A stretch of 64,000 bases of DNA from Actinokineospora auranticolor (GTDB lineage Bacteria > Actinomycetota > Actinomycetes > Mycobacteriales > Pseudonocardiaceae), in the NCBI RefSeq assembly GCF_002934265.1, contig NZ_PTIX01000006.1:62001-126000 (forward strand), given 5' to 3'. The position numbers were made by a program, and so were the translations under genes. The first letter of the stretch is position 1. Each line of letters starts with the position of its first letter. This document shows positions 1 to 8,742 of this stretch, piece by piece. The notes under the pieces are model-generated. The model had not been told where the DNA came from. It was given only the letters and a program-made list of their open reading frames with translations, and did not search any database.

Positions 1-120
1 CGCCTTCCCCAGGTGCTCGGCAGCCTCCTCCTGCGTCAACCCCGCCAACTCACGCAGCCGGAACAGCTCCGCGCCAAGCAACCGACGCTGCATGCTGATC
101 GACCTCGATGGGCTCGTCAT
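1..120 (-). CDS. XRE-family HTH transcriptional regulator (N-terminal fragment, runs off window)
   Basis: Reading leftward from the ATG at 120 gives MTSPSRSISMQRRLLGAEL followed by FRLRELAGLTQEEAAEHLGKA, then the window ends. The RLRELAGLTQEEAAEHLG stretch is the first half of a Cro/C1-type helix-turn-helix, as found at the N-terminus of the actinobacterial XRE/DUF5753 regulators. A GAGGA ribosome-binding site lies about 8 bases upstream of the ATG. A second in-frame ATG at 93 is possible but has no comparable site. The gene is divergent from the small gene at 274. Pairing of such a regulator with a small acidic ORF is common in actinomycetes (family knowledge), so the two may be functionally linked. 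Only 40 residues are visible, so the effector part is unknown. Confidence 0.75.
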   Translation of the reverse strand, partial: MTSPSRSISMQRRLLGAELFRLRELAGLTQEEAAEHLGKA

Positions 121-273
121 GGCGCAGATCCTCGCACAACCGATCACCGTCGGTAGCCGCTGTTGAGTTCACCCCATCGGGTGACTGTACACGCTGGATG
201 TACCCAATAAGCTCGTCAACAGCAAAGCGCTCCGTCCGCTTGAGAATCCCGAACGTCCATCCACGGAGGAACC

Positions 274-564
274 ATGACCTGCGCACCCGCCTGCGACGAA
301 CCCGAGTTCACCGCCATCATGACCGGCGCCGTCGCCGACGAGGCCCCCCGAGTCTTCGCCGTCGTCGAGGAGATCGGCGACCGCGTAGACGCCCGAATCG
401 CCGCCTGGGGCATGGCCTTCCCCGACCACGCCGAGATCGTCGCCACCCACCGCTCCCTGCGCATGAGCCTCGCCGCCCCGGAAAACGCCCTCCCCCTCTT
501 CACCAAGCCCAACTACACAAAAGCCCACATCGTGTGGGCAGACCCCACCCTCGCCACCACCTGA
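274..564 (+). CDS. Small hypothetical protein beside XRE regulator
   Basis: This 96-residue ORF begins with ATG preceded by a strong GGAGGAACC ribosome-binding site, which is the main reason for calling it. The product is acidic, has no signal peptide or membrane segment, and I do not recognise its family. It reads MTCAPACDEPEFTAIMTGAV at the start and contains a plausible helical stretch (VFAVVEEIGDRVDARIAAWG). It is divergent from the XRE regulator at 120 and ends just before a 15-bp perfect hairpin at 588-628. Function unknown; it may be a partner or target of the adjacent regulator, but that is inference from position only. Confidence 0.55.
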   Translation: MTCAPACDEPEFTAIMTGAVADEAPRVFAVVEEIGDRVDARIAAWGMAFPDHAEIVATHRSLRMSLAAPENALPLFTKPNYTKAHIVWADPTLATT

Positions 565-587
565 CCACCCACCCCGCTCCCCCAAAC

Positions 588-628
588 GTGGCTCTGCCCC
601 GGTTTCCGGTCCCCCGGGGCAGAGCCAC
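588..628. terminator. Perfect 15-bp inverted repeat between converging genes
   Basis: GTGGCTCTGCCCCGG (588-602) and CCGGGGCAGAGCCAC (614-628) form a perfect stem with an 11-nt loop. It lies 23 bases after the small ORF on the plus strand and 175 bases beyond the stop of the pentapeptide gene on the minus strand, so it could end transcription from either side. There is no U-tract, as is usual in high-GC actinobacteria. The arm core GGCTCTGCCCCGG recurs in the hairpin after purL at 2550-2590. Confidence 0.6.
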
Positions 629-802
629 ACCCACCCCGCCCCGCCCCCGGGGCACGGCGCTGCCGCACGCATCCCCACCAGCAAGTGACCAATGCCTTCC
701 CACCGGCAGCAGCCCCCACTGCCGCCCCCCAGACCCACCACACCAGCCGCCAGCTCATCAACACTGGCCTAGGCCCCCGACAGTTCCAGACGGCTCCCCC
801 CG

Positions 803-2152
803 TCACCCATCCTCCGACGGCGCCACAAAACGAGCCAACTCCGGCGGCACACCTTGCTCGAACCGCGCGCCCTCGAAATCGGCCCAGGGATCTGGCGTAT
901 ACAGGCCGTAGCGGGTGTCCGGTAACGCCGCACCCCTGAAGATGGCGACAGCAGCGAACCCCGCCGACTGGAAGTCAACGGAGCCCGCGAACCTCGCCGC
1001 CCCGAAGTCGGCGGTGCCGTCAAACTTCGTTACGCCGAAGTCGGCGGCACTGCCAAACGTCGCCATCGCAAAGTGGGCGCCGCCGCCAAACGTCGCCTCC
1101 CTGAAGTAGGCCCTGCCGGTGAACATCGCCAGCCCGAAGACGGCGCCATCGCTAAACGTCGCCTCCCTGAAGACGGCGCCACCGCTAAACGTCGCCTCCC
1201 CGAAATCGGCACCAACGGTGAACCTCACCGCCATGAAGACGGCGTCGTCACCGAACGACGCCCTCCTGAAGTTGGCGCCACCACCAAACATCGCCTCCCC
1301 GAAATCGGCACCACCATCGAAAGTCGCCGCCCTGAAGCCAGCGATGCCGATGAAGGTGGACCGGAGGAAGCTGGCGGTGCGGACACAGCAGCCAGCGAGG
1401 TCGAGGTCGGTGAGGGTGGCGGCGGTGAGGTCGAGGTCGATGTCGCGCCAGAAGGTGACGTCGGGGTTGTCGGGGTCGGGGCCAGGGCGGAGGTGGGTGG
1501 CGAGGATGCGTTGTGCGGTGACGCGCACTTCGCGTTCCTGGACGGCCTCGCGGTACTCGTCGAGCAGTTGCTTGCGGACCGCGGAGTCGAGACCGTCGGT
1601 GTCCGGCGGCGCGTCGCCGGGTGGGGTGTAGGGCATCCGCAGGTAGGCGCACAGGACGTTCACGACGGTCTGCCGCTGGTCGTCGTGATCCTGGGCGAGG
1701 CGTTCGAGGGCGTAGAGCCCGGCCAGCCGGACGGGAGCCTTGTCGGAGCCGAGCTGGTCGGCGGCTTTGGTGTAGAGATCAGTGATGCGGCGAGCCTCGG
1801 CGTCGCGCTGGGTGGCCTCGAAGTTCCCGCGTTGCAGCTCGTAGGCCCGCGCGACATCAGCCTGGTCGCGTTCCTTCTGCGCCAACCCGATCTCCGCAGA
1901 GCGTTGCCGCCGCCATGCCAGGTACAGCCCGAACAGCCCGCCGGTGCCCAGCAGCACCGTCATCCCGATCCGCGCCAACTCCAACTGCGCGCTCGCCTGC
2001 GGCGAACCCCCATCAACCAGCAGCCACAGCAGCGTCAACAGCCCGCCGACCACCACCACAACCCCGACCACCGCGATCACGACCACGCGCGTGGTCGGCG
2101 GCGGCATCGGCGTGGGCGACCGCTCGGGCTGCGGAACCGGGGAGCTCGTCAC
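803..2152 (-). CDS. Membrane-anchored pentapeptide-repeat protein
   Basis: With the GTG start at 2152 the product has 449 residues. Two hydrophobic segments lie near the N-terminus (about 22-46 and 62-80), followed by a charged helical linker, a helical domain (about 115-180, RRITDLYTKAADQLGSDKAP) and a C-terminal run of pentapeptide repeats of A(D/N)FxxAxF type (about 245-420, e.g. FREATF, FGEATF, FRGAAL). Pentapeptide repeats form a right-handed quadrilateral beta-helix (family knowledge). The GTG at 2152 is preferred because AGGTGG lies upstream and it avoids overlap with the gene ending at 2170; an in-frame ATG at 2224 would overlap that gene by 55 bases. The repeat block probably faces the cytoplasm as a scaffold. 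No substrate or partner can be named. Confidence 0.85.
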   Translation of the reverse strand: MTSSPVPQPERSPTPMPPPTTRVVVIAVVGVVVVVGGLLTLLWLLVDGGSPQASAQLELARIGMTVLLGTGGLFGLYLAWRRQRSAEIGLAQKERDQADVARAYELQRGNFEATQRDAEARRITDLYTKAADQLGSDKAPVRLAGLYALERLAQDHDDQRQTVVNVLCAYLRMPYTPPGDAPPDTDGLDSAVRKQLLDEYREAVQEREVRVTAQRILATHLRPGPDPDNPDVTFWRDIDLDLTAATLTDLDLAGCCVRTASFLRSTFIGIAGFRAATFDGGADFGEAMFGGGANFRRASFGDDAVFMAVRFTVGADFGEATFSGGAVFREATFSDGAVFGLAMFTGRAYFREATFGGGAHFAMATFGSAADFGVTKFDGTADFGAARFAGSVDFQSAGFAAVAIFRGAALPDTRYGLYTPDPWADFEGARFEQGVPPELARFVAPSEDG

Positions 2153-2169
2153 CGACTGATCATCGCCAC

Positions 2170-2520
2170 CTACACCCCGCGCGTTCCGGATGGCTCCGCT
2201 CGGGTGATGGTCCACGGCTCCCATGTCACGCTCTGCCCCGGTTCCCCAGGCAGCAAGCTGGTGCTGACGACCTCGTCGATGTGCGTCTTGATCAGTCCGG
2301 CGTACCAGGCGACGTCGAAGGTGCCTGCGGGGTTGTCGAGGGTGCCAACCGTCGCGCGGTAGGTGCCCGGCTGGCTGCCGCCCACTACGACAAAACGCAC
2401 CGTCACGGCGTTGAGAGCGGTCTTGTCCGCGCTCGTGGCGGCGAAGTCGACGATCTCGATCCGCCCGGCAGAGTCGACGTGGCCTGTGACAGCGGCCCGT
2501 ACGGCTTCGACGACGCTCAT
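2170..2520 (-). CDS. Conserved-looking hypothetical protein, 116 aa
   Basis: ATG start with an AGGGGAAGCGAG ribosome-binding region upstream. The protein starts MSVVEAVRAAVTGHVDSAGR and is a soluble alpha/beta-looking product with alternating hydrophobic strands (IEIVDFAAT, VTVRFVVVGG, YRATVGTL) and no signal peptide. I do not recognise the family. The stop codon lies only 17 bases before the GTG of the pentapeptide-repeat gene, so the two are probably cotranscribed. The 3' end contains GCTCTGCCCCGGTTCCCC, resembling the arms of the two nearby hairpins, which may reflect spread of that repeat into coding sequence. Confidence 0.65.
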   Translation of the reverse strand: MSVVEAVRAAVTGHVDSAGRIEIVDFAATSADKTALNAVTVRFVVVGGSQPGTYRATVGTLDNPAGTFDVAWYAGLIKTHIDEVVSTSLLPGEPGQSVTWEPWTITRAEPSGTRGV

Positions 2521-2549
2521 GCCTGTCTCGCTTCCCCTATGTGGCCGGA

Positions 2550-2590
2550 CATGGCTCTGCCCCGGGGTTCACCCCCGGGGCAGAGCCATG
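2550..2590 (-). terminator. Perfect 18-bp hairpin after purL
   Basis: CATGGCTCTGCCCCGGGG (2550-2567) pairs perfectly with 2573-2590 around a TTCAC loop. It starts four bases after the purL stop codon and lies between purL and the downstream gene starting at 2520. It is positioned to terminate purSQL transcription. Its arm core is the same as that of the 588-628 hairpin. Confidence 0.75.
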
Positions 2591-2593
2591 TTC

Positions 2594-4863
<2,270 letters not shown>

Positions 4864-4867
<4 letters not shown>

Positions 4868-5535
4868 GCGGCCACCACCGAGTCGAGCGCGGAGAGGAAC
4901 ATGCCGAGCCCGTCGTCGGACGGCCCGGTGAGAGCGTCGATGGCGTGCTCGGGGTGCGGCATCAACCCGACGATGCGCCCCGTCGGGTCGCTGACGCCCG
5001 CGATGTCGTCGAAGGACCCATTGGGGTTCCCGCCGGTGTAGCGGAAGACGACCCGTCCCTCACCCTCGAGTTCGTCCACAGTGGACTTGCTCGCGGTGTA
5101 GCGGCCGTCCATGTTCTTGATCGGGATGATGATCTCGGCGTTCGCGTCGTAGCGCGTGGTCCAGGCGGTGTTGTTGTTCTCCACCTTGAGCCACTGGTCG
5201 CGGCACACGAAGTGCAGCCCCGCGTTGCGCAGCAGGGCCCCGGGCAGCAGACCGGCCTCGCAGAGCACCTGGAACCCGTTGCAGATCCCGAGCACCGGCA
5301 TCCCCTTGCGAGCCGCGTCGATGATCTCGCCCATGACCGGCGCGAACCGGGCGATGGCACCGGCGCGGAGGTAGTCGCCGTAGGAGAAGCCACCGGGCAG
5401 GATGACCGCGTCGACGCCCTTCAGGTCGGCGTCACCGTGCCAGAGAGCGACCGCCTCGGCACCCGAAGCGGTGATGGCCCGGGCGGTGTCGCTGTCGTCG
5501 AGGGTGCCGGGAAAGGTGACCGCGCCGATCCTCAC
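4864..5535 (-). CDS. purQ: Phosphoribosylformylglycinamidine synthase subunit PurQ
   Basis: PurQ is the class I glutamine amidotransferase subunit that releases ammonia from glutamine for PurL. The 223-residue product starts [20 protein letters not shown] from a GTG at 5535. It contains the nucleophile motif [13 protein letters not shown] (Cys about residue 85) and the His/Glu catalytic pair in [10 protein letters not shown] near the C-terminus. Longer upstream reading frames through purS are an artefact of overlapping frames. The start overlaps the purS stop by four bases (GTGA) and the stop overlaps purL the same way, so purS-purQ-purL form one coupled unit. Confidence 0.97.
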
Positions 5536-5771
5536 GACTGCACCCGCCGGACCACGAAGTCCTCGACCACGGGGTTGGAGAGGAAACCCTCGGCGATCTT
5601 GGCCAGGGTCTCGTCGTCGACGGAGTCGTCGACCTCCAGCTCGAAGTGCTTTCCTTGGCGCACGTCGGAGACCCCGTCGAACCCGAGCCGGGGCAGCGCG
5701 CGCGCCACCGCCTGCCCCTGTGGGTCGAGGATCTCCGGCTTGGGCATGACGTCGACGACAACTCGGGCCAC
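5532..5771 (-). CDS. purS: Phosphoribosylformylglycinamidine synthase subunit PurS
   Basis: PurS is the small structural subunit that bridges PurL and PurQ and helps pass ammonia between their active sites. The 79-residue product ([20 protein letters not shown] at the N-terminus, then [11 protein letters not shown] and [10 protein letters not shown]) matches the family in length and order of motifs. It starts at a GTG at 5771 and overlaps purQ by four bases. It is first in the purSQL operon; upstream is a 290-bp intergenic region holding one copy of a structured repeat. I see no purine riboswitch there. Confidence 0.95.
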   Translation of the reverse strand: MARVVVDVMPKPEILDPQGQAVARALPRLGFDGVSDVRQGKHFELEVDDSVDDETLAKIAEGFLSNPVVEDFVVRRVQS

Positions 5772-5948
5772 GGCTGGCTGCTCCTGAGTTCGAGAAGGCC
5801 GGTACCGCTGAAGCGTACCTGAGCTGGGAGTTCACCCCGCCGTCACCGGTGACCTGCACCACCGCACCCAGCACCACACGATGGCGTGAACCCCGTTGGC
5901 GACCCCACGCCCCCCGAATATCGTCCCGACAGCCCCGGCCCGTAAGCC

Positions 5949-6154
5949 GAGGAAGTGAGCCCGGTCCCCGTCCGGACGGTCGGCGGCCGGGCTTCGCGCT
6001 CGTTTGGCACCCTAACCGCCCGGCCGTTCACACGTTGGTGCTAAACCGCTGGACTGCCGTCTAGTCAACTGCTAACTTCAATATCAGCCCTGGCCAGTAG
6101 GCGAGGGAAGTGAGCCCGGTTCCCCGTCCGGACGGTCGGCGGCCGGGCTTCGCG
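5949..6154. repeat. Two direct copies of a ~50-bp structured repeat (5949-5998 and 6103-6154)
   Basis: Both copies share GAAGTGAGCCCGGT, CCCCGTCCGGACGGTCGG and CGGCCGGGCTTCGCG, with small indels between them, 154 bases apart. Each copy contains an outer inverted repeat (AGCCCGG/CCGGGCT) enclosing a perfect palindrome CCGTCCGGACGG, so a folded RNA or a cruciform is likely. The second copy lies inside the 3' end of the broken DUF3800-like gene; the first lies in the purS upstream region. Between the copies I see no gene. The pair looks like a dispersed repetitive element rather than a simple terminator. Confidence 0.7.
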
Positions 6155-6699
6155 TTTTCCAAGGGTGTTTCGCAGGTCGACGACCTCTTCGATCATGGGT
6201 TCGACCCGCCTCATCCACTCGCCCCCAGCCCCGTGGCACCAGGCAATGGCATCAGCGATCCACAGCAACGGCTCCTGAGTGCTGTCCAGGTGCTCGTAGC
6301 CGAAGACGCCAGCGTGCGAGTGCGCCACGATGACATCGTGGATCGTTGAGCGGTCGTCCGCATCGCGCATCTCGCGGCTGTCCATCACCAAGCGATGGGC
6401 GCCAACGTCGAGCAAGTCCTCGACCAGGTGTTCGAGGCACGACCGGCGTGCACGGTCTTCGCCCCGGGTGCAGTCCGCCTGGTAGATCCTCACCACCACC
6501 TGTTCACGAGCGAGCCGCGAGAGAATCGCCTTGCGCCGCGAGGGTGTCTCCTTCTTGAAGTGCAGCTCTCGTTGTCCGGACATGAGCATCCCGCGCAGTA
6601 CCTTGCGCAGAACGTGCAGGTCGCGGGGATGACCAAGGCTGTGGCCAGAAGGTACGTCTTGTTGCGACGGGACTCGTCGACGAACGCGTGCAAGGTCAC
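6065..6699 (-). pseudogene. DUF3800-like protein, single frameshift
   Basis: The N-terminal frame from the ATG at 6699 reads MTLHAFVDESRRNKTYLLAT followed by ALVIP. The rest of the protein continues in the -1 frame from DLHVLRKVLRGMLM through LHFKKETPSRRKAILSRLA and HRLVMDSREMRDADDRSTI to EPLLWIADAIAWCHGAGGEW. Joining the two needs one extra base near 6621-6630 (a GCC GAC where GCGAC stands). The FVDES start and conserved later acidic residues match the DUF3800 group, thought to have an RNase H-like fold (family knowledge, moderate certainty). The last ~30 codons run into the structured repeat. The rest of the reading frame is well preserved, so either the decay is very recent or the base is a sequencing error. 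Confidence 0.7.
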
Positions 6700-6811
6700 C
6701 TTGGGCAGATCGGCTGATCAAAGTTGTCACTGGATCGCTCGAACGGGTGTTCGATGTTCGCTGGTGGTGAGCAGGGTGGCGATTCGCCGGGTGGGTGAGG
6801 CAGGCTGGTTT

Positions 6812-7804
6812 ATGCGAATCCTGGTGCTTGGGGGTACCCGTTTCCTCGGCCACGCAGTGGCGGCGGAGGCGGTTGGGCGGGGGCATGACGTCGTCTGCGC
6901 GGCTCGCGGTGAGTCCGGTGCCGCGCCGGAGGGCGCGCGGCTGGTGGTGGTCGATCGCGATGTCGAGGACGGGCTCGCCCCGCTGGCCGGAGAGCGGTTC
7001 GACGCCGTAGTGGACGTCGCCACGATCTCCCACGAGTGGGTGCGGCGGGCCCTGGCCGCCTTCGGAGCGGACGCGGCGCACTGGACGTTCGTCTCGTCGA
7101 TCAGCGTCTACCGCGACACCGGTTCGGCGCCGGGCGGGATCGATGACCCGGTCCACGAGCCGCGGGCCGAGCACGGGAGTCGCGAGAAGATGGCGGACGA
7201 CCCCGACAGCTACGGCGCGATCAAGGTCGCCAGCGAGCAGACCGTCCGCGAGGTCGTCGGCGGTCGGGAACTCATCGTGCGGGCCGGGCTGATCACCGGC
7301 CCCGGCGACGTCTTCGACCGGCTCGGCTACTGGGTCCAGCGGATCGCCGCCGGTGGCCGGGTGGTGGTGCCGGACACCGACCAGCGGGTCCAGCACATCG
7401 ACGTCCGCGACCTGGCCGCGTGGATCGTCGGCTCCGCCGAGACCGGCACCACCGGCACCTACGACGCCATCGGCCCGCACGTCCCCCTGCTCGACCTGCT
7501 CGCCGAGATCGCCACGACCCTCGACGCCGACGTCGAGTTCGTCCGGGTCGACCCCGCGAAGCTGGCCGAACTCGAGGTCGCCCCGTGGGCCGGTCCGCAC
7601 TCGCTGCCGCTGTGGCTGCCGGACACCTACGCCAACACCACCGCCCGCGACGCGGCCCCGGTCATCGCGGCGGGCCTGGCGCCGCGCCCGTTCGCCGAGA
7701 CCGTGACTGCGGTCTTGGCGAACGAGCGGGCCCTCGGCCTCGACCGCGCGCGGGTGGCGGGCATGACCAGGGCGGAGGAGGCCGCCATCCTCGACGCCCT
7801 GTAG
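6812..7804 (+). CDS. NAD(P)-binding epimerase/reductase (extended-atypical SDR)
   Basis: The 330-residue protein starts MRILVLGGTRFLGHAVAAEA with a Rossmann glycine motif (GGTRFLG) at its very N-terminus, which fixes the ATG at 6812 over much longer upstream readings. VVDRDVEDGLAPL and FDAVVDVATISHEWV follow, then the SDR catalytic pair in DSYGAIKVASEQ (Tyr134, Lys138) and the HIDVRDLAAWIV block seen in isoflavone-reductase/UDP-epimerase-like proteins. It therefore probably reduces or epimerises a nucleotide sugar or a small metabolite; no substrate can be assigned. It converges on the erm-type gene with only six bases between stops, and it is divergent from the DUF3800-like pseudogene. Confidence 0.88.
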   Translation: MRILVLGGTRFLGHAVAAEAVGRGHDVVCAARGESGAAPEGARLVVVDRDVEDGLAPLAGERFDAVVDVATISHEWVRRALAAFGADAAHWTFVSSISVYRDTGSAPGGIDDPVHEPRAEHGSREKMADDPDSYGAIKVASEQTVREVVGGRELIVRAGLITGPGDVFDRLGYWVQRIAAGGRVVVPDTDQRVQHIDVRDLAAWIVGSAETGTTGTYDAIGPHVPLLDLLAEIATTLDADVEFVRVDPAKLAELEVAPWAGPHSLPLWLPDTYANTTARDAAPVIAAGLAPRPFAETVTAVLANERALGLDRARVAGMTRAEEAAILDAL

Positions 7805-7810
7805 CCAGGG

Positions 7811-8557
7811 TCAGCGGACCGCGCGGTAGAGATCGACCCACTGGTCGGCGGTGAGGTGCCGGGGCAGGTGCTGGTCGGTGATCCCGTGCCGCCGGAGCCA
7901 GTGGGCGGTGGCGGGGCCATAGGCGGTCCGGACGACCTGCCGAAGACCCCGCCCCCGCCCGGTGAAGACGCGGTGGACGAGGTCCTGGTAGGGCTTCCGC
8001 TCCACCGCCGACCCGGCACGACGGGTGATGGTCAGCAACCCGCCGTCGACCGACGGCATGGGGCGGAAGGCGGCGGCGGGGACGCGGCGGACCAGGTGGA
8101 AGTCGAACCACGGCCACCACTGGGCGGTCATCATCGTCGCCCCGCCGACCCCCGCCCGCCGCCGCGCGACCTCCCACTGCACGAGCAGCACGGCGTGCGT
8201 CCAGTGGTCGGCGTGCAGGATCCGCCGGAGCAGGGCGGTGGTGAGGTGGAACGGCAGGTTGCCCACCAGGACGTGCGGCGCGCGGGGCGGCCGGAACGCC
8301 AGGAAGTCGCCGTCGACGACGGTGGTGTTCGGCCCCACCCGCGTCCGCAGCGACGCCGCGACCCGTCGATCGATCTCGACGGCCGTCAGGGGTCTGCCGA
8401 GGTGTTGGAGGGGGAGGGTCAACGCGCCCCCGCCGGGGCCGATCTCGACGACCGGGCCCTCGGTGGCGGCGACCAGGTCGACGATCTCGGTGATGGTGGT
8501 GCGGTCGAGCAGGAAGTTCTGCCCGTGCTCATGCCTGCCATGGTGGTGCGTGCGCAC
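7811..8557 (-). CDS. erm: Erm-family 23S rRNA (adenine-N6)-methyltransferase
   Basis: Erm enzymes methylate A2058 of 23S rRNA and give resistance to macrolides, lincosamides and streptogramin B. The 248-residue protein shows HGQNFLLD, the SAM-binding motif VVEIGPGGGALTLPL (about 37-50), EIDRRV (61-66), DGDFL (82-86) and the N6-adenine catalytic motif VGNLPFHLTTALL (Asn100-Phe103). It continues with RPMPSVDGG, the Erm counterpart of the KsgA FxPxPxVxS block. The GTG start at 8557 follows GGAG with eight-base spacing. It lacks the long C-terminal basic tail of some producers' Erm proteins. Upstream sit a promoter, a 12-codon peptide and two hairpins, suggesting drug-inducible attenuation. KsgA is an alternative, but the basic N-terminus and NLPF context favour Erm. 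Confidence 0.88.
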   Translation of the reverse strand: MRTHHHGRHEHGQNFLLDRTTITEIVDLVAATEGPVVEIGPGGGALTLPLQHLGRPLTAVEIDRRVAASLRTRVGPNTTVVDGDFLAFRPPRAPHVLVGNLPFHLTTALLRRILHADHWTHAVLLVQWEVARRRAGVGGATMMTAQWWPWFDFHLVRRVPAAAFRPMPSVDGGLLTITRRAGSAVERKPYQDLVHRVFTGRGRGLRQVVRTAYGPATAHWLRRHGITDQHLPRHLTADQWVDLYRAVR

Positions 8558-8571
8558 TGCTGGGACTCCGC

Positions 8572-8661
8572 GGCTTCGCAGGAAGCCGGGCAGCGCGAAA
8601 AGGACCGCCCGGCGACGACGTCGAAGAGCGGCGGAGAACCCGAGGTCGAGAGCCCGCCGCT
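8572..8661 (-). promoter_or_regulatory. Putative attenuator between leader peptide and erm
   Basis: On the minus strand the leader stop codon lies inside an 8-bp perfect stem (AGCGGCGG at 8627-8634 with 8654-8661). A second hairpin, GGCTTC-GCAG-GAAGCC (8572-8587), ends two bases before the GGAG ribosome-binding site of erm (8566-8569). This geometry (short peptide, stem overlapping its 3' end, second stem next to the downstream ribosome site) is that of ribosome-stalling attenuators of erm genes. I have not calculated alternative folds, so whether the structures are mutually exclusive is not shown. Confidence 0.55.
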
Positions 8662-8698
8662 ACTCGCCCCAGGGCTTGGACACTGCGATCGCACACAT
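8660..8698 (-). CDS. Putative erm leader peptide MCAIAVSKPWGE
   Basis: A 12-codon ORF, ATG at 8698 to TAG at 8660, encodes MCAIAVSKPWGE and lies 102 bases upstream of the erm start. The N-terminus closely resembles the IAVV-type macrolide-arrest leader of erm(A) as I recall it (MCTSIAVVE...), including Met-Cys and the Ile-Ala-Val run. A promoter-like TTGCCA-18-TACGGT ends seven bases before the ATG, so the transcript would start at or one base before the ATG and the peptide would be translated leaderless. The coding potential of 12 codons alone is weak; the call rests on sequence similarity to an arrest motif, position and promoter spacing. Confidence 0.6.
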   Translation of the reverse strand: MCAIAVSKPWGE

Positions 8699-8705
8699 GC
8701 CGCGC

Positions 8706-8735
8706 ACCGTACGCGGGCCGGAAGCCGCGTGGCAA
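8706..8735 (-). promoter_or_regulatory. Putative promoter of the erm leader
   Basis: Reading leftward, TTGCCA (8735-8730), an 18-base spacer and TACGGT (8711-8706) match a -35/-10 pair. The AT-rich stretch AAAAGGTT directly upstream of the -35 is reminiscent of WhiB7-dependent resistance promoters in actinobacteria (family knowledge; inference here). The promoter begins inside or just after the stop codon of the upstream caspase gene. Confidence 0.5.
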
Positions 8736-8742
8736 AACCTTT

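Noticed and set aside
1073..2362. Plus-strand open frames opposite the pentapeptide-repeat gene
   Set aside because: They are antisense shadows caused by the repeat periodicity and GC-rich third positions.
6065..7600. 511-residue minus-strand open frame across 6-7.6 kb as one gene
   Set aside because: Its N-terminal two thirds are the antisense of the epimerase; only the part from 6065 to about 6625 shows protein-like sequence, joined to a second frame.
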